A stretch of 64,000 bases of DNA from Hirundichthys speculiger (taxonomy: Eukaryota; Chordata; Actinopteri; Beloniformes; Exocoetidae), in NCBI GenBank assembly GCA_018398805.1, contig JAGFBZ010000747.1:620001-684000 (forward strand), written 5' to 3'. Below, piece by piece: positions 1-11,433 of this stretch. Each line of letters opens with the position of its first letter. Positions within the stretch are counted from its first letter, which is position 1. Below the pieces are notes generated by a model, which did no database searches, was not told the DNA's origin, and was given only the letters and a program-made list of their open reading frames with translations. A program made the translations under genes and the position numbers.

Positions 1-454
1 TGCAGCGTTGCACCTGAAATCAAATTTGGATAGTCAAAGGCACAGAAATAACTCCACAGGGGCTCTGACGTGACCATTTCCTCTTCCTGTTTCCTGCTGA
101 TGAGACCTGAGATGAGTCGGGTCTTGAGGGCAGCCACCGCACAGCACAGCTGTACTTCTCTGGATACCGCACATGTTTTATGAACTCTCATGAAAACATC
201 ATATTCCCAACATTTGCTCTGAATAGATGCTAATGGCTTATTAAGAAAATGGCTGTCAGTAGAGCTTTGGGTGAGAATTGAAGCTGGGAATATGCTCTGG
301 ATCTGCTTTCACACTGGTCTGGATCCGACGTAGGACTGGGCAATGCATCGAGCATCACTTCATTTTTTTACAGGCTCTTCTGAAGACGACACTGGTCAGA
401 GAGAAGAGAAATGTAAAAAAAAAAAAAAAGGCAGCAACACAAATCTATTTCAAC
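1..454. other. No recognisable feature
   Basis: Unique-looking intronic sequence with an A-run near 415-429. I see no coding or repeat signal until the hAT end at 455. Confidence 0.6.
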
Positions 455-2301
455 TAGGGATGCACGATAACTGTTTTTTAAAACCGATACCAATAACCGA
501 TAACTTTCAGCTCCTAAAGGCCGATAACCGATAACACACACATATACCTAAGATCATTACATCAAAACCATGAACAAAACCAAAAACAGTTTTGACTCTT
601 AAATGAACAGATATTTATTTTTTCCAATAAAAAACTACTGGCAAGCCCTTTAAAACATTTTCGTAAAGCTATCAAACAAACCTATTTGATATCTCACATT
701 AACTTAAATAAGGTTCATTACTGACTAGGCTTGGGCGGTATCCAAATTTTGATACCGTCAAACTTCCCTCACATTTTACCGGGGTATACGGTATTCCTGC
801 GACTATTAAGGCGAACACACACCGCCGGCGGACGCCGCGCGTGAAAATGTATGTATGTACCCCAGGCGCGCTGCCGCGGGGCTTTACGATGCTGTACTAT
901 TCCCAGCGTTGACGCGCCTGGGAAAAAAAAGGCGAGTTTACCTCGAAACAGCAGTTCACTGCTTCAATATAAACTTGGCTCAACTACAGTTCTTATTTAT
1001 TTGTGTATTTCTTGCTTTTCACTGTAGTTTTAACTGTTCCTTCTCTGCTCCAGCTCCTGTCTGCTGCCGAGGTGTGTTTGCTGAAACGCGCTTTATAGTA
1101 AAGTGTCTGATGCCGGACGTTTCACTTCCTATAAATTCTTCAACATAAAAGTCCAACATTATTAGTTTCATTAGAAGCTTTTATTTTTAAGCAGCAAACT
1201 CAGGAAGTGTTGTTTTCATCGCCAGTACCTTAACAGGACGAGTCAAACCGAGATCAGCTCCAAGCGAACACGAATAAACGGTAAAATAAAGCGGAACACA
1301 CAGTACACACAGCGATACAGAAGAGAAACTAAACTAAACTTTAAACCACAGATATCATTCATTGCATTTTTTAAATGACGGTATTGAAACTGATACCGCC
1401 GCTATTTTTAAATACCGGAAGTAAACAGTATTACCGTAATACCGCCCAAGCCTATTACTGACTGATATAAAAAATAAAGGCTCCTTGAACTGATGGAAAT
1501 ACATGCATCAAAATTACTAACTGAAAAAGATTAACATTTAAAGGATTTTATCTTGTGGTTCCATTTAAATTAATACCTTTAATGAAAGTAAATGAGGTTC
1601 AGTAGTTTTTATTTGTTTTTTATTTTTAATCTCATGGAAGCTTTAGATGAGAGAGATGAGGGAGAGGAGAGAGGAGACTGCTCCTGGCTTGCGCACGTTA
1701 GCATTAGCTTCCGTTAGCTCACGTTCAATTTCAAAACTCCATGGAAGTGATTGTTAAGTTGTGGGTGGCCGATCGGGTTTTACGTATTAAAGCGGATTCG
1801 TCACAAATAACCACCAAACTATCTTCTTCTGAAACTTTAACGAAGTTCCATGCCGCCATGTTTGTTGTGATCAGCGCTGTGCTGCAGGCTGCATTCAAGG
1901 TGTAACGTAAATTCCTCCGTTCCCTCGTTTGCTAGTCGTTCTTTCAGCCTTTTCTATTTTCTTCTTTTTTTACGTGTAACATGTGGGAAAATACTGTGAA
2001 TATCAATTCAAGTCAGCAACTACTAAAATTATGACTGAGTTAATGAGTTGTTTTCTGGCATGAGGGGGTATTCTTGATTTTTCTTACTGAGTAATCGTTT
2101 TTCTGATTATGCCGACGTCACTTGAACATAACATTCCCTGCCGGTCATTCAAGGCTCAGAGGGAGCGAGGCACTGCTGTGTTGACAAAAATATATATGTT
2201 ATCGGGGCTATTCGTCATGATATCGGAGTTATCCGGATGACGTCATAATTTCCTGTTATCAGCCCGATAGTTATCGGGTCAGTAGTTATTGTGCACCCCT
2301 A
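455..2301 (-). mobile_element. Non-autonomous hAT-like element, family I copy 1 (carries a nested hAT)
   Basis: The ends are inverted: TAGGGATGCACGATAA on the left and TTATTGTGCACCCCTA on the right. The flanks ATTTCAAC and ATATGAAC are a decayed 8-bp duplication (6 of 8). Clusters of the submotif CGATAA lie inside both ends. Sister copies are at 32794, 39862 and, inverted, 51207. On the minus strand, starting at 1859, a short stretch reads M-A-A-W-N-F-V-K-V-S-E-E-D and resembles the start of a BED-finger transposase; the rest of the enzyme is missing. The element is interrupted at 726-1454. Superfamily assignment rests on the TIRs, the 8-bp duplication and the BED remnant. Confidence 0.8.
726..1454. 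mobile_element. hAT-like MITE nested inside family I copy 1
   Basis: The 729-bp element has TIRs TAGGCTTGGGCGGTAT and ATACCGCCCAAGCCTA. It is flanked by a perfect 8-bp duplication, TTACTGAC, at 718-725 and 1455-1462. Family I copies at 33027-33034 and 40130-40137 carry TTACTGAC only once and read straight through, so they act as empty sites. No coding remnant was seen; the middle is GC-rich near 820-900. Confidence 0.92.
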
Positions 2302-3509
2302 ATATGAACAATCTCCAGATTGGTGCTGGACAATATGACCTCAAATCAATATATATAACATAATATATAACTTATTCCAGCATTATCAATTGATTCTGCA
2401 GGTGGTCCGAAATCAGTTCCAGTGAGACAACAGTCCATGACCTGCAACACCAATATGCAAACCCCCCCCCCCCCCCCCCCCCACGATTTTTTGGTGAGAA
2501 AGTAAAAGTGAAAATGTGAGCCTCTCAAAAAAAAAATTAAAGAAACACTTAACCGTCATCGTATTACACCGTTTTGTTTGTAATACATTTAAAATGCACA
2601 CAAGATTGTGTATCAATCATTTTTTGAGGTAATTTATGTGTTCTCTCATTTTTATTTTATTTTTTTACCCAGTTTACTTTGCCAGGCACGTGTTTGCGAC
2701 TCAGTACATCAGGCCAACTGACAGCTTCAGCTGGAATTCAGACGTGACGCCAGTTCAGGCTGTTTAAGACCGCAACACAGATGCTCATAGCACAAGTTAT
2801 GCCAGAACCGGAAATGATTTACTCTGTAAAACAAGAACAAAAAACAACACTGCAGGCTTTTCCTATTTAAAGCAACATTTTCATTCCTCTCATTGCTTTT
2901 GGTTGCTTTTCAGCTGGAGTATGACACAAAAGCTCCCTTTCTGGTCGTGGTTGGTTTTGGCAAACCCACCGGCTCACAATAAGCTTCAATAAGCAAATAT
3001 GTTCTCCAGCATTTGAAGATGTCAGCTTTTTACTCGTACATTTCTCAGAAAACCACCTGGTACATCAGGTCATTGTCATGGTCACCATCCAGCACCAGAA
3101 GCATGGGTTTGTCAAACGGATTTTAGTCTTATCAGTATATCATCTGACATCTTCCTGCATTCTCTTGGATGATATGGACTAACGCAGATGTCTGCTGAGG
3201 CAACAAGGATCCTTGAAAATGCACATCTGGCCAGCTGCTTTCACATGTATCACCAATCCCACCTGCTCCCATGACAAACCAGCGTTTCTGCTTTTATTGG
3301 ACTGTGTTCATCTAAACAGAGCAAGGTTAATGTTTGCTACAGCTCAGGCATTCAAAGCGCCCTCGCGGGGATCAAACAGCAATCATCAAAAGAAGTTTCT
3401 CTTTCACACCCTGAAACAATCACGACAATCCATTTCTGCAGCTGGCAAGCAAACATGCAGGAGCCTCTGTGGCACAGTGTTCTTCAATAAGCCATGATTG
3501 GGTTTGGTT
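2302..3509. other. Intronic sequence with a 21-bp poly-C run
   Basis: A homopolymer of 21 C lies at 2462-2482. Reading frames across it, such as a poly-glycine frame on the minus strand, come from the homopolymer and are not genes. Nothing else was recognised. Confidence 0.6.
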
Positions 3510-3580
3510 AGTGTGTGTGGTGCGTGTGTGTGCACATGTGGGTGTGTGTGTGGGTGTGTGTGTGTGTGTGTGTGTGTGTG
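3510..3580. repeat. (TG)n microsatellite
   Basis: About 70 bp of TG dinucleotide with scattered GG and CA interruptions. Valine/cysteine-rich frames across it are repeat artefacts. Confidence 0.95.
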
Positions 3581-3819
3581 CATTCAAGCTTGGAGAAACA
3601 CAAGTGTGCTTCCAGTAGAGGCAGCTGCTATGCAGTCACTGGGAGACCACAAATTATCCACAGAGCTTTCAGCCTTAACCAGGTTCTGTCAAACACTTTT
3701 GGAGATTATTTCTATGTCAAGTTGCACTGTAAGGACAAGCTAAGTGAAGCGTCAAGGGGTTTTACAACACAAGAAGATGGAATCAAGATGCATTACAGCG
3801 AGAAGCACACAGGTTGAGT

Positions 3820-5086
3820 TAGTGCTGGGTGGTATACCGGTTCATACCAAATACCAGTGTTTATTTTTCTTATTATATGAATTTTTCATATACCGTAATA
3901 CCTGTAAGTATGTACTGTAGCGTACACAACGTTGGGAACGCCGCGCGGCGGAACGTAAGTGCCGCAGAACATTGTTTGACAGGGGACTGTTTTGCAGTTG
4001 CACTAGAGGCACAGCAGGCTACTAGCTTATGGTTAAACGGTGATGGCTGCAAACAGAGAAAGTCCCGAAGTGGGAGCTCCAGAACGGCAACATGAGACTG
4101 AGGAACTTCTTCCTAAACAAGGAGCCGTGTCTGTCGAGTGGAAGTTCTTTGGATTTAAAAAAGACGACGTCCAACAAACTACAATAATCTGCAAATGTTG
4201 CCGAACTAAAGTTGTAGGAGGCAACACCAGCAATCTGCTACACCACCTAAGCTGCTAACATTTGTTAGAATACAAGGAATGCATGAAGCTGAGGTCTGCG
4301 TCCTCTGTGGGTAACGCTAGTAACGTTACTGCTAACGTTACTGCTGTAGAAAAGTCAAGTCAGATGACAAAGACGCGTTTGCTCGTGGCACTGCCTTTGA
4401 TAAAAAAAAACAGTGGATTAATATAACCAACGCGATCACTGTCCACTTAGCGAAAGACATGGTACTGCTAAGTACTGTGGAGAAAGACGGCTTCAGGCCT
4501 TATTTATTATACATTTAGTTTGTCCATAAAGTTGTAATGTGTGAATATTGTTTATATGCTGCTGCAGGATAACCCTTTATTTTTTCAAAACTTGAATATT
4601 GCAAGTTGCATACTTTGTTTACTATTTATTTGTTGAAATATCTCGAGAACGTTGTTTACATTGTGTAGTTAATGTTGATTTTTTTTTTTACAAAATATGT
4701 TTTTTCAAGTTGAAAAAAAATTTGAAAATTAAATTTGAAAAATAAAAGGGTTTTGTATTCTAACTGCAACTATCATCATTCTGATTCCTTCACTTAATTA
4801 GAATAACGAGTGCCACCTCTTTGTAAATAGTATCATTTTGTGAGGCCATGCAAACCTGTATTAATACTAGTGTAGATATGAATGTTTTTCTACAATATTC
4901 ATTCCTCGTGACAGTAAAATAGGTAATTCTAAGACAATTTACTGCAGCAATTCCTCTAAATTATTAGAAAATGTGGTTAACACCCAGTTGTGCCTTCAAA
5001 AAATAATACAGTGATATACCGTGATACACCGATATATTTTTGAAAAATACTGTGATATCAGTTTTTGGTCATACATCCCAGCACTA
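3820..5086 (+). mobile_element. Non-autonomous hAT-like element, family II copy 1
   Basis: TIRs are TAGTGCTGGGTGGTATACCG on the left and a right end finishing ATCCCAGCACTA. The 8-bp flanks GGTTGAGT and GGTTGAAT match at 7 of 8. The interior carries a BED-finger exon (4043-4258) and a little downstream coding-like sequence ending near 4520, after which the catalytic region is deleted. A sister copy lies in opposite orientation at 42264-43209. Confidence 0.88.
4043..4258 (+). pseudogene. hAT transposase fragment: BED zinc finger
   Basis: The frame opens at ATG 4043 with M-A-A-N-R-E and reads 71 residues to a stop at 4256. It contains an aromatic start of the BED fold (W-K-F-F-G-F), C-K-C-C as the first metal pair and N-T-S-N-L-L-H-H-L as the His side, as in ZBED1-like hAT transposases. 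After the stop the same frame continues with E-Y-K-E-C-M-K-L and later V-E-K-D-G-F-R, typical of the segment just before the RNase-H fold. The product, if any, would be a DNA-binding domain without catalytic function. Confidence 0.8.
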
Positions 5087-6342
5087 GGTTGAATTTCAAG
5101 CTTTTGCTCCTTCATTTGCGCTTAATGTCCAATTATTGCAAGTCAACGTGGATTTTCACCTCCCAAAGTTAGAAACGTTTCAGTCGACATATTGTCATCC
5201 ATTCAGTTAAGTTGCATATGCAAACTTACAGACTGCCACCACTATCCACTAAATGTAGGGGTGTCAATCAGGCCGCACCGAGGATAAAAATGGAATGCAG
5301 CCGTAATTAAAGTGAAGGTTTGCATCTGCATTTGACAAGTCAAAATAGCGGTCAGTGAACAGTGTTTTCTGCCAGTAAAATCAAATAAACTGTTGTTGCA
5401 AAGGTCACATTCTACTGACTGAAGAGCTGCACACTTGAATAATGTCTTTTTTTTTTTTTTTTTTTGTGGTTTCTTGGGATGGGAAAGCCTTATAGATCAT
5501 GAAAGTAAGGCTGATATTCAAGAGCCAGACTAATTAAGACTCTTGTAGGCGGCTTCACAGCTCCATAAAGCTGATGATTAAATTGCGGGTTTTAGCAACT
5601 GACACCTACAAAGTTAGAAGGTAAAACCTCCTACACAATACTGAAAAGGCTCTTGTGGTAATCCACTCAATGATCGTAATGGTCTGGAAGAAATGTCTAC
5701 CACATTGAAGTCAGAGGACATTAATATTTTGGTTCTTTTTCTAAAAGAAAAGGTCGATTTTAGCACCTGCAAACAAAATGCACCTACAAAGTCATTTTAG
5801 ACCTTTTTTCCTGAAGTTAAGCCTTCCAGTACAAAGATACAATCCAAAAATCCATTAGCAGGTAGCAAGCATATGATATCTGACCAAACAGATCTGCTGC
5901 AGAGAGCACCGCTGAAGGACAAAGAAAAGAGACAGAGAGGGAGAAATGATGGGGGGGAGTGCATCAGCCTTTAGTGGGTTTCCACAGTTAAATTTATCAC
6001 AGTCAACTGAGGAAGAAGACAGCAATCAATAACCCCCTTCTGTCTGTTCCCCTCTTCCTTCCCATTTCTGCTTTCCATGGTGTGTCATGTTTCCACACCC
6101 CGACCAGAAATTCAACTAAAACGACACCATTGCCTCCATCTACCTAAAAACCATTGATGGATTGCTCCATTTGTGCCTTTTCAAATGTGTAGAAAAACAC
6201 GAGTGCTGAAAGAAAACAAGAGTTTTCTTAACTGAACAGACCCTGGTCTGATCAATTAAAACGCCAACCAGTATTGACACTTAAACGGATCGAGAAAGAG
6301 CTTATTTGCCATCAACCCCAGAGTTTAATAAGAGGTTTTAAA
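5087..6342. other. No recognisable gene; intronic sequence
   Basis: It contains a T-run near 5447-5465 and otherwise unremarkable AT-rich sequence. I see no coding signal on either strand. Confidence 0.55.
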
Positions 6343-7570
6343 TAGGGGTGTCCCGATCCCGATCCCCTGATCGGATCGGCCTTCGATCTTAAAAATTTAA
6401 GGTGGATCGGATCAGCCGATCAACCTTATTTTAACACACCGATCTTTTTTTCATTATTTTTTTCTCAAAAAGTGATCCTAATTAACACAAATTAATAAAG
6501 TAATCATATTACACAAACAAAAATATTTTTTAAATTTTATAATTTGCACTGAAATGAAGTTTCTCAGCAGCTCTGTCTTGTATCCACCTTAAAACTTTTA
6601 AGACTGGCGGCGTCAGGCTAAACTTTAGCAAAAAATTCCCCAGTGTGGCAGCACTATAAAATTACAAAGACCCACACTTCAACTGCCACTTGAAACGTGT
6701 GTAAGGCTCAGATATCACGAGGGGTAAGTAAGAAGAGAGTTTACAACACCACCAATTTAATCAGACACTTAAAAAAGCACCATCCTAGCGAGCAGGATGC
6801 CTTCTGTCAGGCCTCAGCACCAGCTTCAAAGCTGCTGCCGATGGCACCAGCTTCGGCAGCAAACGCTCTGTGAAACTTTTAAAAGAAAGGACAAACTCCC
6901 GAAAGACTCGGAGAAATACAGAAAAATCACAGAGCTAATCGCGGAATTTATTACCGAGGACGACCATCCCATTCAGTTTGTGGAATACAAGGCATTTAAC
7001 CAGCTCATTAATTACCTCGAGCCTCGTTACGAGATGCCCTCCCGTCATTACATGAACGACAAAGGACTGCCAACTCTGGACAAAAAGGTGCGCCAACATG
7101 TGCAGCGGGTCTTGAAAGAAGTTAAGTTAATATTTTATGTTATTTTTATTCTGATGTGATTTCATTGATTGCAAAGACTTCTGCTAGTGTTTTTATTGCC
7201 TTAAACTGCTAGCCAAGTTCACCTGCTGCTATTTAAATGGAAGTGCTATGTTCTTTGGTACTGAGACTGTTGAACAGTCACTGTTCAGTAACTAAATGTG
7301 TTTTATAATAATTCTCCCAAACAAAAAAGAAAGAAAGAAGAGTGTTTAAATAAGTTATTGTTTATTATATGAGATGATAAATTAATCTCAGCTTGGATGC
7401 AGGCCTATTTATTAATGTACACAGGAAATAAAATGCATGGGAAATTAAACTCTGTTTGCCAACTCAAAAAAAGTGAAATCGGATCGGGAAAAATCGGGAA
7501 TCGGCCGATCATCAAAGTTAAAGATCGGAAATCGGATCGGGACCCAAAAAACGTGATCGGGACATCCCTA
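6343..7570 (+). mobile_element. Non-autonomous hAT-like element, family III copy 1
   Basis: The ends TAGGGGTGTCCCGATC and GATCGGGACATCCCTA are inverted. The 8-bp flanks GTTTTAAA and GTTATAAA match at 7 of 8. Both ends carry repeated GATCGG submotifs. A sister copy with a perfect duplication is at 62710-63895. The interior is a deleted transposase gene. Confidence 0.9.
6643..7134 (+). pseudogene. Broken ZBED-like hAT transposase, N-terminal part
   Basis: The first frame starts near V-W-Q-H-Y-K-I-T-K and holds the second half of a BED finger, N-T-T-N-L-I-R-H-L-K-K-H-H. The first cysteine of the C-x2-C pair is replaced by a TGA stop near 6700. After two further stops near 6868 the reading moves frame to L-P-K-D-S-E-K-Y-R-K-I-T-E-L-I-A-E-F-I, then V-E-Y-K-A-F and L-E-P-R-Y-E-M-P-S-R, the conserved linker of hAT transposases. 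Coding similarity ends near 7125, so the catalytic core and dimerisation domain are deleted. It is not functional. Confidence 0.85.
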
Positions 7571-7589
7571 GTTATAAACCATCTAATTT

Positions 7590-7610
7590 CCTAACCCTAA
7601 CCCTAACCCT
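7590..7610. repeat. Short interstitial telomeric repeat
   Basis: About 3.5 copies of CCCTAA (TTAGGG on the minus strand), 19 bp after the right end of the family III hAT element. Confidence 0.9.
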
Positions 7611-8652
7611 GTTCACCCAGCCCCGGCAAACCTAGCTTTGCATATTTGCACAGCTGTGCAAAATGGGACAAAACAATCTCATAATCAAATGCATATACGG
7701 AAGTCCAGCGTATTTTGGTGTAGCACTACCACCTGGTTTTTGACTGTCTGCAGCAGCGCTGTTGCCAGGTAAAACGCCGTCAGCTAGCCCCATATCATCA
7801 ATCAGCTTCTCAAACCCGTGGCTCTCCGTGTATTCTGAAACATCTCCCACACAGTGATCACCATCATCTGATGAGGCAAATGTGCAAGTCACGACATATA
7901 AACAAGATCATTCTGGAGATGTTTGAAGCTAATTTTGTCACTAGCATTTCACTTTCAGCAGCTATGTTAAGCTAGGCTAGCATGGCCTTTGTCAGTCTGG
8001 GTTATTGGATGTCCAGAGGAGCGAGGGATTATTTACCCTCTTATCAAACTCTGAACTTGTCCTCCTTTATGTGTGAACCTAAGTTCACACATAAAGACCT
8101 CTTGTTTGCTCGGCCTGTGAAACATGAAGAATGATGCAGAATGATGACTAATTTTCTCCAGGCACTGAGAAACTGCATCATATGACTGTGAATTGACAGC
8201 TCATGTCAGCACTTTGATTCTATTTTGAAACAAGGTGGAATTAGCAGGAAGCTAGAAGCAAGACATTTAGTCACCGCGTCAGGAATTATGATGGCAGAGC
8301 ACATTAAAGACCATGTCTCAGCGCAGAACACATCTTTTTTTTATCATTATTATTGTTTATTTTTGTCTCAAAAGATGACAAGTAGGGTGCGTGAACCTTC
8401 TTGGCATCCAGAACCTCTGGCTGAATGTTTTAAAAGCAGCCTTTTTAACACTCTGAATACAGCTGCTGACACCGTTTTACATGTCATCTCTGAGAAGAGA
8501 AGAGTAATGCAGCATCTCTGTCGGGGTTTTGGCGCTATTACATGTAGTCGAAGCCTCAGAGAAATAATCTGAGGACACCGATCACATGAAAAAACCTCTG
8601 CAAAGCCACAATCCATATCATGACATTTAACAGACAAGCCACATATAACATG
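7611..8652. other. No recognised gene
   Basis: A minus-strand frame at 7632-7892 is rich in acidic residues (S-S-D-D-G-D) and could be a relic of a transposase N-terminus, but I cannot identify it. An inverted repeat around 8072-8093 is formed by TGTGTGAAC and its complement. Nothing else was recognised. Confidence 0.45.
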
Positions 8653-8703
8653 TTAACCCTTTAGGAGCCGGTTTAGGTTTAGCTTTTTTCAAGAAAATAT
8701 ACG

Positions 8704-9050
8704 ATTTTGATATCAAGATTTCAAAAGGCTATAACTTGAAAGCAGTTTGAGATAAAGGTATACTGTCAATGAGAAAATTGTTCAGTATGACTCAAAGTCT
8801 GTGATGAGAGTGAAATTATTCATTTAATTTGCATATTATGACATCAGAAGGTGGCGGCCATATTGGAAAATGTTCAATTTTGATATCAAGGTTTCAAAAG
8901 GCTATAACTTTAAAGTGGTTTGAGATAAAGGCATACTGTAAATGAGAAATATCTTCAGTATGAACCAAAATTTGGAATGGAAGTAGATTTGTCATCTAAT
9001 TTGATTGTTGTGACATCACCTGCCCAAACCTGCCCAGTAGTGCTCAATTT
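8704..9050. repeat. Tandem duplication, about 173 bp x 2
   Basis: The string ATTTTGATATCAAG recurs with a period of about 173 bp (8704 and 8877), followed in both units by TTTCAAAAGGCTATAACTT and GTTTGAGATAAAGG with a few differences. It lies inside the left arm of the piggyBac-like element. Confidence 0.85.
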
Positions 9051-9410
9051 CAGATTTTTCCTCAAACCCCATGAACAATGAAAGCTTCCATTTCTGGGAC
9101 AATCACATCATAAAGTCATGAAATCTGGAGTATGGTTTCAATATTTCCCTTTTAAAGAACTGGTGGCCTTTTCTATTTGTTTGATTGGTGATGAAGCTCC
9201 AGAATTCATCATTTGGAAAAGGGATTAAATCAATGAGCTCACAATTTGTCAGATCGTCTCCACAAAAACCAACAGGCTCATCAAAATTTAGGCCTCCATT
9301 TCAATACTCTTCCTCTTCTCCCAAGAACTCTTAGCCGCCACCATCATCATCTTCATGATCATCATCATCTTCATCATCATTATCACCGTGATTTCCGGTG
9401 CGCCATTAGT

Positions 9411-10643
9411 AGAGCCCTATGGAATCCGCGATCACGGAATCGCGGACGGAATCACGGAATTGGAGATTAAAAACGGAATTCACTTCAAATGCGCAATATA
9501 AAAGAACTGAACGGCAATTTGCGTAAAAGTTTTCTCTTTTTTTTTTCTCCCGGACTAAAAGGAACTTTTCTTTCGAGAAAATGTTCCAAGAGGGTTCACG
9601 AAAAGGTGGGGACATTTTAGCTTCTCTGCCTCCGCTCTCCTCATCATAGAAAAAAAAACACGAGAAGCAAAGGAACTAGCGGTTTACTCTCAGGTACAGG
9701 GCAGAGCAGTTTATCCGAGATTATTATGTGTCTGGCAATTTTAAATTCTGCAAGTTTTGCCAGCACGCGATTGAATGGACACAAAAATATACGCGCAAGG
9801 ATCAGTTCCATCCATCCATTAGCTCCCGCTTGGTCCGTAGTCGGCTCGCGGGGGCAACAGCTCCAGCTGAGACCCAGACCTCCCTCCCCCCGGCCGCTTC
9901 CACCAGACCAGCTGAGAGATGTCATCTCTCCAGCGGATCCTGGTCTGCCCCGTGGTCTTCCAACGAATATCATTTAATGAGTGAAAACCATAAACGTAAA
10001 AAGGCGAGAGTCACTCAACGAGCTAAACACAAAGAGGCTAATAATTATTTATTTAAACGGCTGTCTGTAATAGATGGAACACCTAAAGAAAAAAAAAAAC
10101 ACCCGGGCACACACTCATACACACAACCAGTGTTCAGTGTTCACTGCTTTGGATTTCATAGCATCTACATCAGCTGTAGTAAATATAGTTTTTTTTCTGT
10201 TATCAGACACATAGTTTTGTCATGACATACCTGAAAAATATCATGTACGTTATGACAAACTGTCTGATAACAGAATAAATCAAACAAACTAAAATGATTA
10301 GTTTACTGCTGATGCAATTTTTCTTTTTTGCACTAAATTGATTTTACCTATTTGAATTATTTTTTTCTTATTTATTACATAGAAAAAACTAGATTTTTTT
10401 TTGTTAAAAAAAAAAACAATGTTTTGTTGGACACAATATGTTTAAAAGTATAAAAACATTAAAGTTTACAGTTATAATTGCATAAATTGTCTATATTTCA
10501 TTACTTTATATACTGTTTTGGGGTTAAATTTGCATAAAATGCTTAAAAACGGAATTCTGAAAAATTAAAAACCGAAAAACACCGAAAATGAAAAAAATTA
10601 AAACGGAATTTGAGAAAAAATAAAACGGATTTCATAGGGCCCT
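9411..10643 (+). mobile_element. hAT-like element nested in the piggyBac-like element
   Basis: Its ends are inverted: AGAGCCCTATG on the left and CATAGGGCCCT on the right. The flanks CCATTAGT and ACATTAGC share the central CATTAG. Both ends have clusters of CGGAAT-like submotifs. Near 9730-9800 a plus-strand frame reads F-K-F-C-K-F-C-Q-H-A, a C-x2-C pair like the first half of a BED or CGGBP1-type finger. No catalytic domain was seen. Confidence 0.75.
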
Positions 10644-10734
10644 ACATTAGCGGTGTTTTCTTCCCGCGGCTTCTCCCGCGTTGCCAGGAGAACCGCGGTT
10701 TTCATCCCCGCGACATTTTTCCATATTTGCGGTG

Positions 10735-10974
10735 TTATGAGTCCCCCTGACAACTCGACCTGCTTGGCAATCGCAGAATGTTTCCACCCTGACCACGCTG
10801 AGGTGAAACATCCGATATACGATGTGCTGATTGTGAACTATAGCGCTCTGACTCGCCGTCACTACTAATGTCAGTTTCTGCTTCATTGGACAACTGCATG
10901 TCTTCCTCCTCTGAATCGGAGTTAGCCAGAACCTGACAAAGTACTTTGTGGACGGTAAACTGACCTCTCAGCAT
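10735..10974 (-). pseudogene. piggyBac transposase N-terminal fragment
   Basis: From ATG at 10974 the frame reads 79 residues. It starts M-L-R-G-Q-F-T-V and contains L-A-N-S-D-S-E-E-E-D and D-I-S-S-D-G-E-S-E, the acidic serine-rich leader usual in piggyBac/PGBD transposases. The DDD catalytic domain is absent, so this is a remnant. The assignment also rests on the TTAA-bounded ends around it. Confidence 0.6.
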
Positions 10975-11268
10975 CGTGAGTAAATGAAAAAATACTCTTT
11001 CGCTCTGTTCTGCTCTCGTTACCCTCAGCATTTCTACCACTGCTGCGCCGCGCGTCTCTGTGCTGGAGGGTGTTTTTCAAACTCATTTTACGCTAAAACT
11101 TTGAATAGCGCCACCACCTAAAATGGTTCTCAGATTACAGACACACATGTCCGCCATCACCTGGTGAAAAGTAGTAACAAGATTCGGCATCACATTTATA
11201 GATACAGCCTGTTATAGTCAGCAATGCTGCTTGTCGCAATATTGCAACTTTGGCGCTTAAAGGGTTAA

Positions 11269-11384
11269 TATTTTGATGCAGAAAAAAAACACAAAAAAAT
11301 TTTGTGGTTTTCAATTGTCTTTATTCTTTACACCTCATTTCTGAGGCTCTCTAACCCTTCTTGTCTGCCAGGTGTGTGTTTGTA

Positions 11385-11433
<49 letters not shown>

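Larger units (their letters stand above)
8653..11268 (-). mobile_element. piggyBac-like element, deleted, with a nested hAT
   Basis: It is bounded by TTAA at 8653-8656 and 11265-11268, the target duplication of piggyBac elements. The inner ends are CCCTTTAGGAGCC on the left and, read inward on the minus strand, CCCTTTAAGCGCC on the right. A minus-strand transposase N-terminus lies at 10735-10974. The middle is interrupted by a hAT element (9411-10643). The left arm contains a tandem duplication of about 173 bp. Confidence 0.8.

Noticed and set aside
2346..2616. Small glycine-rich minus-strand ORFs
   Set aside because: They depend on the 21-bp poly-C run.
3498..3817. Cys/Val-rich small proteins at the TG repeat
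   Set aside because: They are translations of a microsatellite; the same is true at 11302-11563.
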